Shown here: positions 1 to 7,805 of the stretch, piece by piece
Position numbering within the stretch: position 1 is the first letter of the stretch
Layout of the letters: each line of letters starts with the position of its first letter
Assembly: GCA_944323935.1 (NCBI GenBank)
Contig: CALUUJ010000013.1
Location: 1 to 64,000 of the forward strand
Length of the DNA: 64,000 bases
Direction of reading: 5' to 3'
From: Candidatus Gastranaerophilales bacterium
GTDB taxonomy: Bacteria; Cyanobacteriota; Vampirovibrionia; Gastranaerophilales; Gastranaerophilaceae
Notes under the pieces: generated by a model
The model's input: the letters and a program-made list of their open reading frames with translations, nothing else
Told to the model about the DNA's origin: nothing
Database searches by the model: none
Program-made: the position numbers and the translations under genes

Positions 1-7
1 CAGTTTG

Positions 8-31
8 TAGGGGAGTTCTGATACTCCCCTA
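8..31. other. Perfect hairpin at window start
   Basis: Nine-base arms TAGGGGAGT and ACTCCCCTA flank a 6-base loop. No clear T-run follows on either strand, so it may be the terminator of a gene outside the window or a structured 3' end. Its role is uncertain. Confidence 0.5.
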
Positions 32-38
32 TAAAAAT

Positions 39-71
39 GGCTATTTATCAACTGTTTGTTGTGACATAGCC
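39..71 (-). terminator. Terminator of the omega-like gene
   Basis: On the minus strand GGCTAT and ATAGCC enclose an inner CAACA/TGTTG pairing and are followed by ATTTTTAT. It lies just downstream of the stop of the minus-strand gene at 96-338, as expected for its intrinsic terminator. Confidence 0.6.
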
Positions 72-95
72 TTATATTTTATACTTAATTTTCAA

Positions 96-338
96 TTAAC
101 CAACTAAACCAGAATCATCATATTCTGAAGCTTTTACCATAATAGCATGTTCTACGGGATTCTCTTTTTTAATAGAAGTATCAAAAGGAACCTCATCAAA
201 ACTGTATTCCTCTTTCACTTTTTTTAACTGATTTTCATCAACTAATCTTTTAGCAAGTTCTGCTATTTCATATACTAATTGATATCTGTTTTCAGTTGTC
301 TCATTAAGATCCCATGCTATTTTTATAATTTGGTTCAT
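96..338 (-). CDS. rpoZ: Probable RNA polymerase omega subunit
   Basis: An 80-residue acidic protein. The segment ENRYQLVYEIAELAKRLVD resembles the conserved helix of omega (NRY followed by an Ala/Lys-rich helix), and the later NPVEHAIMVKASE resembles the second omega helix. The length also fits omega, which assists assembly of the beta-prime subunit into RNA polymerase. The open frame extends 20 codons further upstream, but the ATG at 338 is preceded at five bases by GGAGG, so I place the start there. The gene is monocistronic with its own terminator. The assignment rests on short similarity and could be wrong; a small lineage-specific acidic protein is the alternative. Confidence 0.6.
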   Translation of the reverse strand: MNQIIKIAWDLNETTENRYQLVYEIAELAKRLVDENQLKKVKEEYSFDEVPFDTSIKKENPVEHAIMVKASEYDDSGLVG

Positions 339-453
339 AAATTCCTCCAGTGTAATTTCAGATATATTAATAATACTATGCTCATTTTTGAATATCAAGC
401 AATGAATATTTTATAAAAAACGAAATATTAATTTTTGTAAACAGACGTAAACT

Positions 454-563
454 CATGTACAATCATGCTTTGCACGCTTTAGAATATAGCTCCGTATATA
501 TATTAAAAAATGTAAACTTAAATTTTATATCATGAAAAGTCATGTGCCATCATGCTTTCCATG
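454..563. repeat. Imperfect 23-bp direct repeat, 87 bp apart
   Basis: CATGTACAATCATGCTTTG at 454 onward and CATGTGCCATCATGCTTTC at 541 onward match at 19 of 23 positions (454-476 and 541-563). Both lie in the gap between the omega-like gene and the TPR gene. The second copy supplies the first ATG of the long frame at 542. No function is evident; it could be a tandem regulatory site. Confidence 0.5.
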
Positions 564-652
564 GTTTTATTCGAAATAAGGTTTATAAGGGTTCTAGCCC
601 TGTATCATGCCTAAAACCTATGATTATAAAGGTAGATAAATTAATAGGTTTT

Positions 653-1228
653 ATGCAAAATTTAAGTAATTACTCATATATAGATAATAAAGTAATTAAT
701 ATAAAATCAGAACTTCTTTGCCGAGAAGCAGAAGACGATTTTTATTACTTTAACAAAACAAATGACGCATACAAAAAACTTACTCAAGCAGTAAGACTAA
801 CACCTACTCACTTAAAAAGTATTATTTTACTTGCTGATATTTGTTTCATAAAGGGTAAAATCAAAAAAGCTTTAAGCTTATATTCAATTGCAAAAAACAT
901 TTCACCAAATAATAGCAAAATAACAGCTGCAATTGCTAATTGCAATTACGTTTTAGGAAATTATTCACAAGCCTTACTTTATATAGAAGAATCAATAAAT
1001 AAGATGAATTGGGGATATGATGAACTATATTCTCAAATACTTGAGATAAAAATAAATATTCTATTTGAGCAAAAAAAATACAAAGAAGCATATTCTACTT
1101 TTATCAATTTTAAAAATAATCTTAGAAAAATATCTTTTATTGCAGATTATAATATTAATTATGAATTACTTAGTAAGAAAATAGACTTGCAGAAAAAAGT
1201 TCAAAAATCTAATTTAAAAATAGTTTAA
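653..1228 (+). CDS. TPR-repeat protein
   Basis: About 190 residues. The middle contains at least two tetratricopeptide-type helical pairs: a segment around LLADICFIKGKIKKALSLY, with PNN at the turn, and a second around NCNYVLGNYSQALLYIEES. TPRs mediate protein-protein contacts, and no catalytic motif is visible. The open frame begins at 542, but nothing upstream of that ATG or of the ATG at 620 resembles a ribosome site. AGG occurs four bases before the ATG at 653, so I choose that start with low certainty. The gene ends 24 bases before the flippase-like membrane protein, and the two are probably co-transcribed. Confidence 0.65.
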   Translation: MQNLSNYSYIDNKVINIKSELLCREAEDDFYYFNKTNDAYKKLTQAVRLTPTHLKSIILLADICFIKGKIKKALSLYSIAKNISPNNSKITAAIANCNYVLGNYSQALLYIEESINKMNWGYDELYSQILEIKINILFEQKKYKEAYSTFINFKNNLRKISFIADYNINYELLSKKIDLQKKVQKSNLKIV

Positions 1229-1252
1229 AATGTTGGTTAGAAAGACAAAATA

Positions 1253-2260
1253 GTGAAAAATCATATAAAAAGAATCGTCTTATTAATTATAACTATAATA
1301 TTTTTATATTTTGTTTTTGTGAATATAGATTTAATTGAACTTTTAGAAATTATAAAAAAATTTGATTTAAAATATATTTTTCTCCTAAGCATTTCAATAA
1401 TTTTATCGCTTACCTGCAGAGGGATTTGCTTTAAACAACTTATATCAAAAACTGTAGATGTGCCATTAAAAGAACTTGTATCATTATGTTTAACAGCTGC
1501 ATCATTAAATATTGTTTTACCGGCAAGAGCTGGCGACATATTTAGAGCTTTTTTTATAGGTCAGAAATATAACATAAGCAAAATAAAAATATTTGGCACA
1601 GTTATGTTAGAAAGAATATTTGATGTATTCGTGATATTCTGTTTTTTATTAGTAGGTGTTTTTATTTACCACAGAAATGAAATTGCTATTAAATTGTGTT
1701 CTTTTGCCGGTATTTGTATTCTTATTGGAATTACTTTCGCTATAGTTACTTTTAAGTATAATAAAACAGATGAACTTTGCTATCTTATAATTAATAAAAC
1801 AAAATCACTTCCGTTTTCTAATTTAATTCAAAAAGGAATAAATTTTACCAATAAAACTTGTAATTCATTTTTCAATGGTTTTGAAATAATAAATGCTCCA
1901 AAAAAAATATTGGCAGCTTTAATTGCTTCATTTGGAATATGGTTTTTTGAATGTTTAAATTTTTACATAACTATACAAGGATTTGGATATAATCTGCATT
2001 GGTCTGTAACAATTTTTATTATATGTTTCATTGCACTTGCTTGTATGATTCCCTCTACTTCAATATTTGTTGGTCCATATCAATTGGCAGTAATTACCGC
2101 ATTTTCAATATACAATGTCAATAAAGAAACAGCTCTTGCAATATCTTTTGTTGAACAAGCAATAGTCACAATTGTAACTTCTATTTTTGCATTATTGTTC
2201 TTGTTAAAGAATAATATTTCTTTTGAAGATTTAAAAAGAGATGTTCAAAAAACATTTTAA
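1253..2260 (+). CDS. LPG synthase/flippase-like membrane protein
   Basis: 335 residues with a GTG start. It has about eight hydrophobic helices, starting with KRIVLLIITIIFLYFVFV. The segments LNIVLPARAGDIFRAF and TVMLERIFDVFVIF are characteristic of the lysylphosphatidylglycerol synthase transmembrane family (UPF0104, the MprF/AglD N-terminal membrane domain). Members move or modify lipid-linked substrates in the cytoplasmic membrane. There is no C-terminal aminoacyl-transferase domain, so lysyl-PG synthesis is unlikely and a lipid or glycan flippase role is more plausible. It follows the TPR gene by 24 bases. Confidence 0.8.
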   Translation: MKNHIKRIVLLIITIIFLYFVFVNIDLIELLEIIKKFDLKYIFLLSISIILSLTCRGICFKQLISKTVDVPLKELVSLCLTAASLNIVLPARAGDIFRAFFIGQKYNISKIKIFGTVMLERIFDVFVIFCFLLVGVFIYHRNEIAIKLCSFAGICILIGITFAIVTFKYNKTDELCYLIINKTKSLPFSNLIQKGINFTNKTCNSFFNGFEIINAPKKILAALIASFGIWFFECLNFYITIQGFGYNLHWSVTIFIICFIALACMIPSTSIFVGPYQLAVITAFSIYNVNKETALAISFVEQAIVTIVTSIFALLFLLKNNISFEDLKRDVQKTF

Positions 2261-2356
2261 GAAATTGAAATAATTAACAATTTGTAAAAAATATAATTCT
2301 TTTGGCAATTAAAATTACTTTCTTTCTTTATCTAATTAAAAGTAAGGAGAAAGTAT

Positions 2357-2641
2357 ATGAGTATTCAGCCTGTAAATATAATAAGAAGTATCTGTAAAAA
2401 AATTAGCTCTTCAAAGGCAACAAAAACAGCATTGTACAAAAAAAATATTCAAAATGTACTTGTAAAAAATACGGGTAAAGATTGTATACAAAAAGTAGTA
2501 CCTATAGAAATCATAGATCGCGGAATTAAAACCGGACTAGGTGAAAAATTACTACCCTTATTGGGATTAACTGCAGCCGGTGGATATTCTGCAAATAAAG
2601 CACTTGAGAAAGGTCAAAGAGTTTTTTCAACTACTGCATAA
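2357..2641 (+). CDS. Small hypothetical protein, 94 aa
   Basis: A basic protein beginning MSIQPVNIIRSICKK, with a glycine/alanine-rich stretch (LLPLLGLTAAGGYSANKA) near the C terminus that could be a short membrane-associated helix. AAGGAG sits just upstream of the ATG. An intrinsic terminator follows directly, so it is a free-standing unit. I do not recognise the family. The 'xxIQPVN' start recalls the small proteins at 27119 and 27925. Confidence 0.6.
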   Translation: MSIQPVNIIRSICKKISSSKATKTALYKKNIQNVLVKNTGKDCIQKVVPIEIIDRGIKTGLGEKLLPLLGLTAAGGYSANKALEKGQRVFSTTA

Positions 2642-2644
2642 AAC

Positions 2645-2676
2645 AAAAAAGATATTGATTTCTCAATATCTTTTTT
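2645..2676. terminator. Bidirectional terminator
   Basis: GATATTG and CAATATC enclose a 6-base loop, with an A-run before and a T-run after. It separates the convergent small gene (plus) and GltD (minus) and can serve both. Confidence 0.8.
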
Positions 2677-2698
2677 GTTATTAATGATTTTTATTTTA

Positions 2699-4072
2699 TT
2701 ATATTTTAGCAAGGTATTCATTAATCGCTTTTGCAGCTCTCTTACCTGCACCCATTGCGTTAATAGCAGTAGATGAACCGGTCGGAGCAACGTCACCGCC
2801 CGCATAAACTCCATCAACGGAGGTTTCACCTGTTTCTGCATTAATTACAATATAACCTTTTTTATCTGTATTCAAATCCATATTATCCTTTAACATAGAT
2901 GCTTGAATTGTAGGGTTAGGTCCTGTACCTAATGCAACAACAACTGTATCTACATCTAAATCAACAAATTTGCCTGTAGGAACAGGTTTTCTTCTGCCTG
3001 ATTCGTCAGGTTCCCCAAGTTCCATAATTTCAAACTGCATACCATTTACATAACCGTCTTTATTATAAATTTCTTTTGGTGCATGCAAGAACTTAAATAC
3101 AACACCTTCTTCTTTTGCGTGCCTGATTTCTTCTAAACGGGCAGGTAATTCAGCTTCTGTTCTTCTATATACGATATAGACTTCTTTAAATCCAACTCTT
3201 ACCGCAACACGGGCAGCATCCATAGCAACATTACCGCCACCTATTATTGCAGCCTTTTCGCCAACTCTTATCGGAGTTGCTGTTTCTTCCAAATTAGCCT
3301 GCATCAAATTAACTCTTGTTAAAAATTCATTTGCAGAGAATACTCCATTTAAATTTTCTCCTGGGATTCCCATCATCTTGGGCAATCCTGCTCCGGATCC
3401 TATAACAATAGCATCAAATCCATCTTCTTTTAATTGTTTTATAGTGATAGATTTTCCGACAACAACATTTGTATAGAATTTAACACCCATTGCTTTTAAA
3501 TTATCAATTTCTTTATCAAGGAAAGTTCTTGGTAATCTAAAAGGAGGAATACCATATCTTAATACACCGCCTAATTTATGCAATGCTTCAAAGACAACAA
3601 CTTCATGTCCTGCTTTTCTCAGGTCAGCAGCAGCTGTAATACCGGCACAACCTGAACCAACGATTGCAACTTTTTTACCTGTTTCTTTTATTTCATCTAC
3701 TTTTAGGCTTGTTGCATCGCCAACATAACGTTCTAGTGCACCAATTGCGACTGGCTCTGATTTTATACCTAATACACATTTGCTTTCACATTGACGTTCT
3801 TGAGGACAAACTCTACCGCATACAGAAGGTAATAAACTTGATTCTCTAATAATTTCTCCTGATTTTTCAATATCACCTTCTTTTAATGCATTTATAAATC
3901 CTGGAATATTAATATTTACAGGACACCCCTGTACACATCTTGGATTTTTACAATTCAAACAACGTGAAGCCTCTAATTTAGCCTGTTCATCAGTCAAATT
4001 TGACTCAACTGCTTCAAAATTAGTACGCCTAACCATAGGGTCTTGTTCATGTTGTCTTTGTCTTACTGCCAT
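2699..4072 (-). CDS. gltD: NADPH-dependent glutamate synthase small subunit (GltD family)
   Basis: 457 residues. Two four-cysteine clusters near the N terminus (C38, C41, C46, C50 and C85, C89, C95, C99) would bind [4Fe-4S]. An FAD-binding GSGCAG lies at about 139-144, and a second Rossmann motif IIGGGNVAMDAARVAVR near residue 275 binds NAD(P)H. This is the architecture of the glutamate synthase beta subunit and of related flavoprotein oxidoreductases (homotetrameric GltA type, NfnB/SudA). No large glutamate synthase subunit and no NfnA/SudB partner is adjacent, so the electron partner is unknown. GAAGGAT precedes the ATG. The gene is convergent with the 94-residue gene and divergent from dapL. 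Confidence 0.9.
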   Translation of the reverse strand: MAVRQRQHEQDPMVRRTNFEAVESNLTDEQAKLEASRCLNCKNPRCVQGCPVNINIPGFINALKEGDIEKSGEIIRESSLLPSVCGRVCPQERQCESKCVLGIKSEPVAIGALERYVGDATSLKVDEIKETGKKVAIVGSGCAGITAAADLRKAGHEVVVFEALHKLGGVLRYGIPPFRLPRTFLDKEIDNLKAMGVKFYTNVVVGKSITIKQLKEDGFDAIVIGSGAGLPKMMGIPGENLNGVFSANEFLTRVNLMQANLEETATPIRVGEKAAIIGGGNVAMDAARVAVRVGFKEVYIVYRRTEAELPARLEEIRHAKEEGVVFKFLHAPKEIYNKDGYVNGMQFEIMELGEPDESGRRKPVPTGKFVDLDVDTVVVALGTGPNPTIQASMLKDNMDLNTDKKGYIVINAETGETSVDGVYAGGDVAPTGSSTAINAMGAGKRAAKAINEYLAKI

Positions 4073-4210
4073 ATCTATATCCTTCTTGTTTAACCAAAAC
4101 TTAAGTAAATTATACTATAAAAACATTGTGTAATATTTTTGTTTTTTTGCAAAGTTTTTAACAAAATTTTTTAGGTATAATAACTTTAGAGTATTTAATG
4201 TGGAGAAGTT

Positions 4211-5389
4211 ATGAAAATCAACAAAAATTATTTGGAATTGGAAGATAGTTATTTATTTTCAACCATTGCAAAAAAAGTAAATCAATTCGTAAAAGAAAAC
4301 CCTGATAAAGATTTAATCAGACTTGGTATTGGTGATGTTACATTACCTTTGGCTCCTATAGTTGTTGAAGCAATAAAAAATGCAGCAGATGAAATGGGGG
4401 AAAAAGAAACATTTAAAGGATATGGACCTGAACAGGGCTATGCGTTTTTACGTGAAGCAATTCAAAAATATTATTCTCGTAAGAATGTAAATTTAGAATC
4501 TGATGAAATTTTTATTTCAGACGGTGCAAAAAGTGATCTTGGTAATATCTTAGATATTTTTGGACTTGAAAATACAGTTTTAGTACCGGATCCTGTGTAT
4601 CCTGTTTATGTTGATACAAATGTTATGTCAGGAAGAAAAATAATTTTTGCAGACGCAAATGAAAAAAATGGATTTTTACCATTACCTGATGAAAATGTTA
4701 AATGTGATATTATATATATTTGCTCACCAAATAACCCGACAGGAGCTGTTTATACAAAAGACGGACTAAAAAAATGGGTTGACTATGCACTAAAAAATGA
4801 TGCGGTTATACTATTTGATGCTGCATATGAATGTTTTATAAAATCAAAAGAACTTCCAAACAGTATATATGAAATTGAAGGTGCAAAGAATTGTGCCATA
4901 GAATTTTGTTCTTTCTCAAAAACTGCAGGCTTTACAGGTACAAGATGCGGATATACCGTAGTACCGAAAGAATTAGTTAAAGAAGGTGTTTCTTTACATA
5001 AATTCTGGTTAAGAAGACAAACAACAAAATTCAACGGAGTTCCTTATATTGTTCAAAAAGGTGCAGAAGCAATATTTTCAGAAAAAGGACAAGAACAAAT
5101 TAAAGAAAACATTGCATACTATAGTGAAAATGCCAAAATTATAGCAGAAACTATGGATAAAAAAGGCATTTGGTATACAGGCGGAAAACACTCACCGTAT
5201 ATATGGTTGAAATGCCCCAATAACATGTCTTCTTGGGAATTCTTTGACTACCTTTTAAATAATATTGCAGTAGTTGGAACCCCAGGGGCAGGATTTGGTA
5301 AAAATGGTGAAGGTTACTTCAGATTAACATCTTTCGGCAACCGTGAAAAAACAATTGAAGCAATGGAAAGATTTTCAAAATTATTTTAA
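4211..5389 (+). CDS. dapL: LL-diaminopimelate aminotransferase
   Basis: 392 residues. It is a fold-type I PLP aminotransferase converting tetrahydrodipicolinate directly to LL-diaminopimelate, using glutamate as amino donor, for lysine and peptidoglycan synthesis. SPNNPTG (about 172-178), LFDAAY (about 201-206, cofactor Asp) and SFSKTAGFTGTRCGY, with the Schiff-base Lys near 237, are visible. The N-terminal LGIGDVTLPL matches DapL. GGAG lies eight bases before the ATG. DapL occurs in plants, Cyanobacteria, Chlamydiae and some anaerobes and bypasses the succinylase or acetylase routes. A perfect terminator follows immediately. Confidence 0.95.
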   Translation: MKINKNYLELEDSYLFSTIAKKVNQFVKENPDKDLIRLGIGDVTLPLAPIVVEAIKNAADEMGEKETFKGYGPEQGYAFLREAIQKYYSRKNVNLESDEIFISDGAKSDLGNILDIFGLENTVLVPDPVYPVYVDTNVMSGRKIIFADANEKNGFLPLPDENVKCDIIYICSPNNPTGAVYTKDGLKKWVDYALKNDAVILFDAAYECFIKSKELPNSIYEIEGAKNCAIEFCSFSKTAGFTGTRCGYTVVPKELVKEGVSLHKFWLRRQTTKFNGVPYIVQKGAEAIFSEKGQEQIKENIAYYSENAKIIAETMDKKGIWYTGGKHSPYIWLKCPNNMSSWEFFDYLLNNIAVVGTPGAGFGKNGEGYFRLTSFGNREKTIEAMERFSKLF

Positions 5390-5416
5390 AAAGAGGAGTT
5401 TTAAACTCCTCTTTTT
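5388..5416. terminator. Bidirectional terminator after dapL
   Basis: AAAAAGAGGAGTT and AACTCCTCTTTTT form a long stem with T-runs in both directions. It serves dapL on plus and the serine dehydratase operon on minus. Confidence 0.9.
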
Positions 5417-5417
5417 A

Positions 5418-5741
5418 TTAATTATGCTTTGCTTTTTCAACATATTTTAATATAGCTGATGAAACAGAAGGTCTTTCGTACCAATCACGAATATACCGTT
5501 CAAGCCCAAAACAACTTCCTCTTTCTTTTAATCCATTCGTAACATTAAAAGCAGCTTCACACATTCCGATTTGAACTGTAAAAAACGGACTTTTAGGGTT
5601 TTTAACATCTATATTAAAACTTAAACCACGAACTCTTTTGGCTCCGCCTGAAACTTTTTCTTCTATATCCTTTTTGGAAGTAAGAAGATTTATCAATGAT
5701 TGTTCTAATTCTGTTATTACAGGATCTTTTCCTTCAGCCAT
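5418..5741 (-). CDS. Hypothetical protein downstream of sdaAA, 107 aa
   Basis: A soluble protein. The N terminus (ELEQSLINLLTSKKDIEEK) looks helical. The centre (FFTVQIGMCEAAFNVTNGL) and GLERYIRDWYERPSVSSAI look like a compact domain. I do not recognise the family. GAAGGAT precedes the ATG, which lies only four bases after the stop of sdaAA, so it is the last gene of an sdaAB-sdaAA operon and ends at a strong terminator. The context suggests, but does not prove, a link with serine breakdown. Confidence 0.7.
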   Translation of the reverse strand: MAEGKDPVITELEQSLINLLTSKKDIEEKVSGGAKRVRGLSFNIDVKNPKSPFFTVQIGMCEAAFNVTNGLKERGSCFGLERYIRDWYERPSVSSAILKYVEKAKHN

Positions 5742-5745
5742 ACTC

Positions 5746-6642
5746 TTATCCTTCTCTAAAATATTTATCTTTCAAGTGCCTATTAATTAATATACCACAT
5801 TTTGTAGTTGCTAAACCCCCTTGCGATGTTTCTTTTAACAATGGGGACATCAATTGACCTGTTTGGACCATTGCATCAATAACTTCATCAAAAGGTATTT
5901 TACTTTCAACTCCTGCCATAGAAAGTTCTGCCGCTGTAATTGCATGTATAGCAAGAAATACGTTTCTTTTCACACAGGGGATCTCAACCAAGCCTGCAAC
6001 CGGATCACAAGTCAAACCTAAAATATTCTTAATTGCCAAAACTGCTGCATTAATTATCTGATTTTCGTTTCCGCCAAGAATTTGCACAGCAGAAGCAGCA
6101 CTCATAGCGGAAGCAACGCCGCATTCTGCTTGGCATCCCGCTACAGCGCCTGCCATTGCAACTTTTGATGATATAACATATCCTATTGTACCAGCAGTAA
6201 TTAGTGCATTTATTTCTTCTTCTTCCGTTAAGTTATATTTTTCTGATAAAGAAATAATAACGGCAGGAACTATTCCGCAAGAACCGGCTGTTGGACATGC
6301 AACAATCTTATTCATTCTTAAATTTTCTTCCATTGTTGCAAGGGCATAAGTTGTAATTTTTTCATATAAATCGCCAAACAATGCAGGTATTTGAGCATAT
6401 CTTTTTTTTAATTTTAATGTATCATCCCCGCATAATCCGCTAAAAGATTTTTCACTTGAAGTAAGACCGCTAACAATTGCTTCTTTCATTGCATTTACAT
6501 TTTTAAGAACTTTTTCTCTTACTTCTTTTACAGTAATTTCAAAGTCATAAGCTTCTTTTTCCTGCATTATTTCATATATTTTTTTATTTTCTTCTTTGCA
6601 AGCTCTCAAAAGTTTTTCAAAAGTGTTTATAGAATATTCCAA
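5746..6642 (-). CDS. sdaAA: L-serine dehydratase, alpha subunit
   Basis: 298 residues. This is the catalytic subunit of the iron-sulfur L-serine dehydratase, which deaminates serine to pyruvate and ammonia. Candidate cluster ligands are in CPTAGSCG (C116, C122), at C170/C174 and in CDPVAGLVEIPC (C212, C223). The motifs SSKVAMAGAVAGCQAECG and LTCDPVAGL are typical. It follows sdaAB with a one-base gap, so the two are translationally coupled. The two-subunit form is typical of Firmicutes and other anaerobes. Confidence 0.95.
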   Translation of the reverse strand: MEYSINTFEKLLRACKEENKKIYEIMQEKEAYDFEITVKEVREKVLKNVNAMKEAIVSGLTSSEKSFSGLCGDDTLKLKKRYAQIPALFGDLYEKITTYALATMEENLRMNKIVACPTAGSCGIVPAVIISLSEKYNLTEEEEINALITAGTIGYVISSKVAMAGAVAGCQAECGVASAMSAASAVQILGGNENQIINAAVLAIKNILGLTCDPVAGLVEIPCVKRNVFLAIHAITAAELSMAGVESKIPFDEVIDAMVQTGQLMSPLLKETSQGGLATTKCGILINRHLKDKYFREG

Positions 6643-6643
6643 C

Positions 6644-7312
6644 TTAGGCCTCTAGTTTTTTCACATTTCTAACAAAATACACATCATCAATTTTTTTTAT
6701 TTCATCAAGCAAAATATCAGAAACATTACCATCTAAACAAATGCACATTGAAGCAGTTTTTCCCCTTGCATTTCTGTCACAATCAAGTGAAGCAATATTT
6801 ATATTTTCTTTTTGAATTAATGTTGAAACTTTTGATATCATCCCGGGTTTATCTTTATAAAATAAAACAAGAGTATTATATTCACCTGAAATTTTAGTTG
6901 CGAAATCATCAATCTTAACTATCTCAACATTCCCTGCTCCTACAGAATTCCCGGAGACTATCATTGGGATTTTTCCATCTAAAATAAAATCAACGGAGTT
7001 AGGATGCATATCCAAATTTTGTTCAAATTCATAATTGTATTTTATTCTTTTTGCTTCTTCATTATCATAAATATTTTTTATTTCGTCACTATCAACATTG
7101 AAGCCTAAAAGCCCTGCCAATAAGCCTTTATCTGTACCATGGCCTTTTCCTGTTTGAGCAAAAGAATTATACAATCTGAAGGTAACTTTTGTAGGAGTTT
7201 CACCGTAAATATTTCGGACCAACAAACCAAGCCTGACAGCACCTGCAGTATGAGAACTGGATGGACCTGTCATAATAGGTGATATAACATCAAATAATGA
7301 ACGTTGTTTCAT
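6644..7312 (-). CDS. sdaAB: L-serine dehydratase, beta subunit
   Basis: 222 residues. The N-terminal ISPIMTGPSSSHTAGAVRLG is the hallmark of the beta domain. The C-terminal 75 residues (LVLFYKDKPGMISKVSTLI onward) form an ACT domain, commonly an amino-acid-sensing module. No Shine-Dalgarno precedes the ATG, but TATAAT ends eight bases upstream, so the mRNA may be leaderless. It is the first gene of the sdaAB-sdaAA-hypothetical operon. Confidence 0.93.
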   Translation of the reverse strand: MKQRSLFDVISPIMTGPSSSHTAGAVRLGLLVRNIYGETPTKVTFRLYNSFAQTGKGHGTDKGLLAGLLGFNVDSDEIKNIYDNEEAKRIKYNYEFEQNLDMHPNSVDFILDGKIPMIVSGNSVGAGNVEIVKIDDFATKISGEYNTLVLFYKDKPGMISKVSTLIQKENINIASLDCDRNARGKTASMCICLDGNVSDILLDEIKKIDDVYFVRNVKKLEA

Positions 7313-7320
7313 AGTTTAAT

Positions 7321-7347
7321 ATTATATGTTTTCTTTTGGGTATGCAA
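7321..7347 (-). promoter_or_regulatory. Putative promoter of sdaAB
   Basis: On the minus strand TTGCAT and TATAAT are separated by 15 bases. TATAAT ends eight bases before the sdaAB ATG, which would give a leaderless or nearly leaderless transcript. The spacing is slightly short for a housekeeping promoter. Confidence 0.4.
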
Positions 7348-7368
7348 TATTAATACAAACAAAAAAAA

Positions 7369-7389
7369 GCTCTTTCTTAGGAAAAGAGC
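7369..7389 (-). terminator. Orphan minus-strand terminator upstream of sdaAB
   Basis: On the minus strand GCTCTTT and AAAGAGC pair around a 7-base loop and are followed by eight T. No gene lies upstream on that strand, only the region 7390-7600. It could end a small RNA or act as an attenuator ahead of sdaAB. Confidence 0.6.
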
Positions 7390-7600
7390 GTTAACTAGGT
7401 TAGTTTTGGTAGATAGTTGTTCAGTTTTAGACTTTTATGAGTCTTACATTTTCTTTAATAACCCTGAATATTTTTTTATGCGCATTTAATGCAACATTTT
7501 TACAATACTTTACATGTTTTTTATAAATGCTTATTTAAAAATTAAAGTTTTAGACAAATATTCCGATTATAAAAAATATATTAAAAAGTGAGGTATTAAT

Positions 7601-7735
7601 ATGTATTATTACAATTCGGTATGGCCAGGAGCATATAGTTTTAAAAGCGAAATCAAATTATTTACTCAATGGTTTAAAAATCAACTTGAAATAATACTAA
7701 ATAAAATTGAAGAAACAGAAAAGAAACTCGGATAA
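7601..7735 (+). CDS. Small protein, 44 aa
   Basis: A reading frame of 44 codons starting MYYYNSVWPGAYSFKSEIKL and ending in a charged helix (LNKIEETEKKLG). GTGAGG lies seven bases upstream of the ATG, and a long intrinsic terminator begins 20 bases after the stop, so it looks like an independent transcription unit. The aromatic N terminus followed by an amphipathic, lysine/glutamate-rich helix suggests a small soluble or peripheral protein. The family is unknown to me. Confidence 0.55.
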   Translation: MYYYNSVWPGAYSFKSEIKLFTQWFKNQLEIILNKIEETEKKLG

Positions 7736-7755
7736 AATTATAATTGTTATTCAAT

Positions 7756-7802
7756 AAAAACCTATGGTATACTTGCTCTAGTAGCTAGTATATAGGTTTT
7801 TT
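7756..7802 (+). terminator. Terminator upstream of comM
   Basis: AAAAACCTA pairs with TAGGTTTTT, with an inner TATACT/AGTATA stem, then a T-run. It ends the 44-residue gene and stops four bases before the comM start codon. Confidence 0.8.
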
Positions 7803-7805
7803 ATA

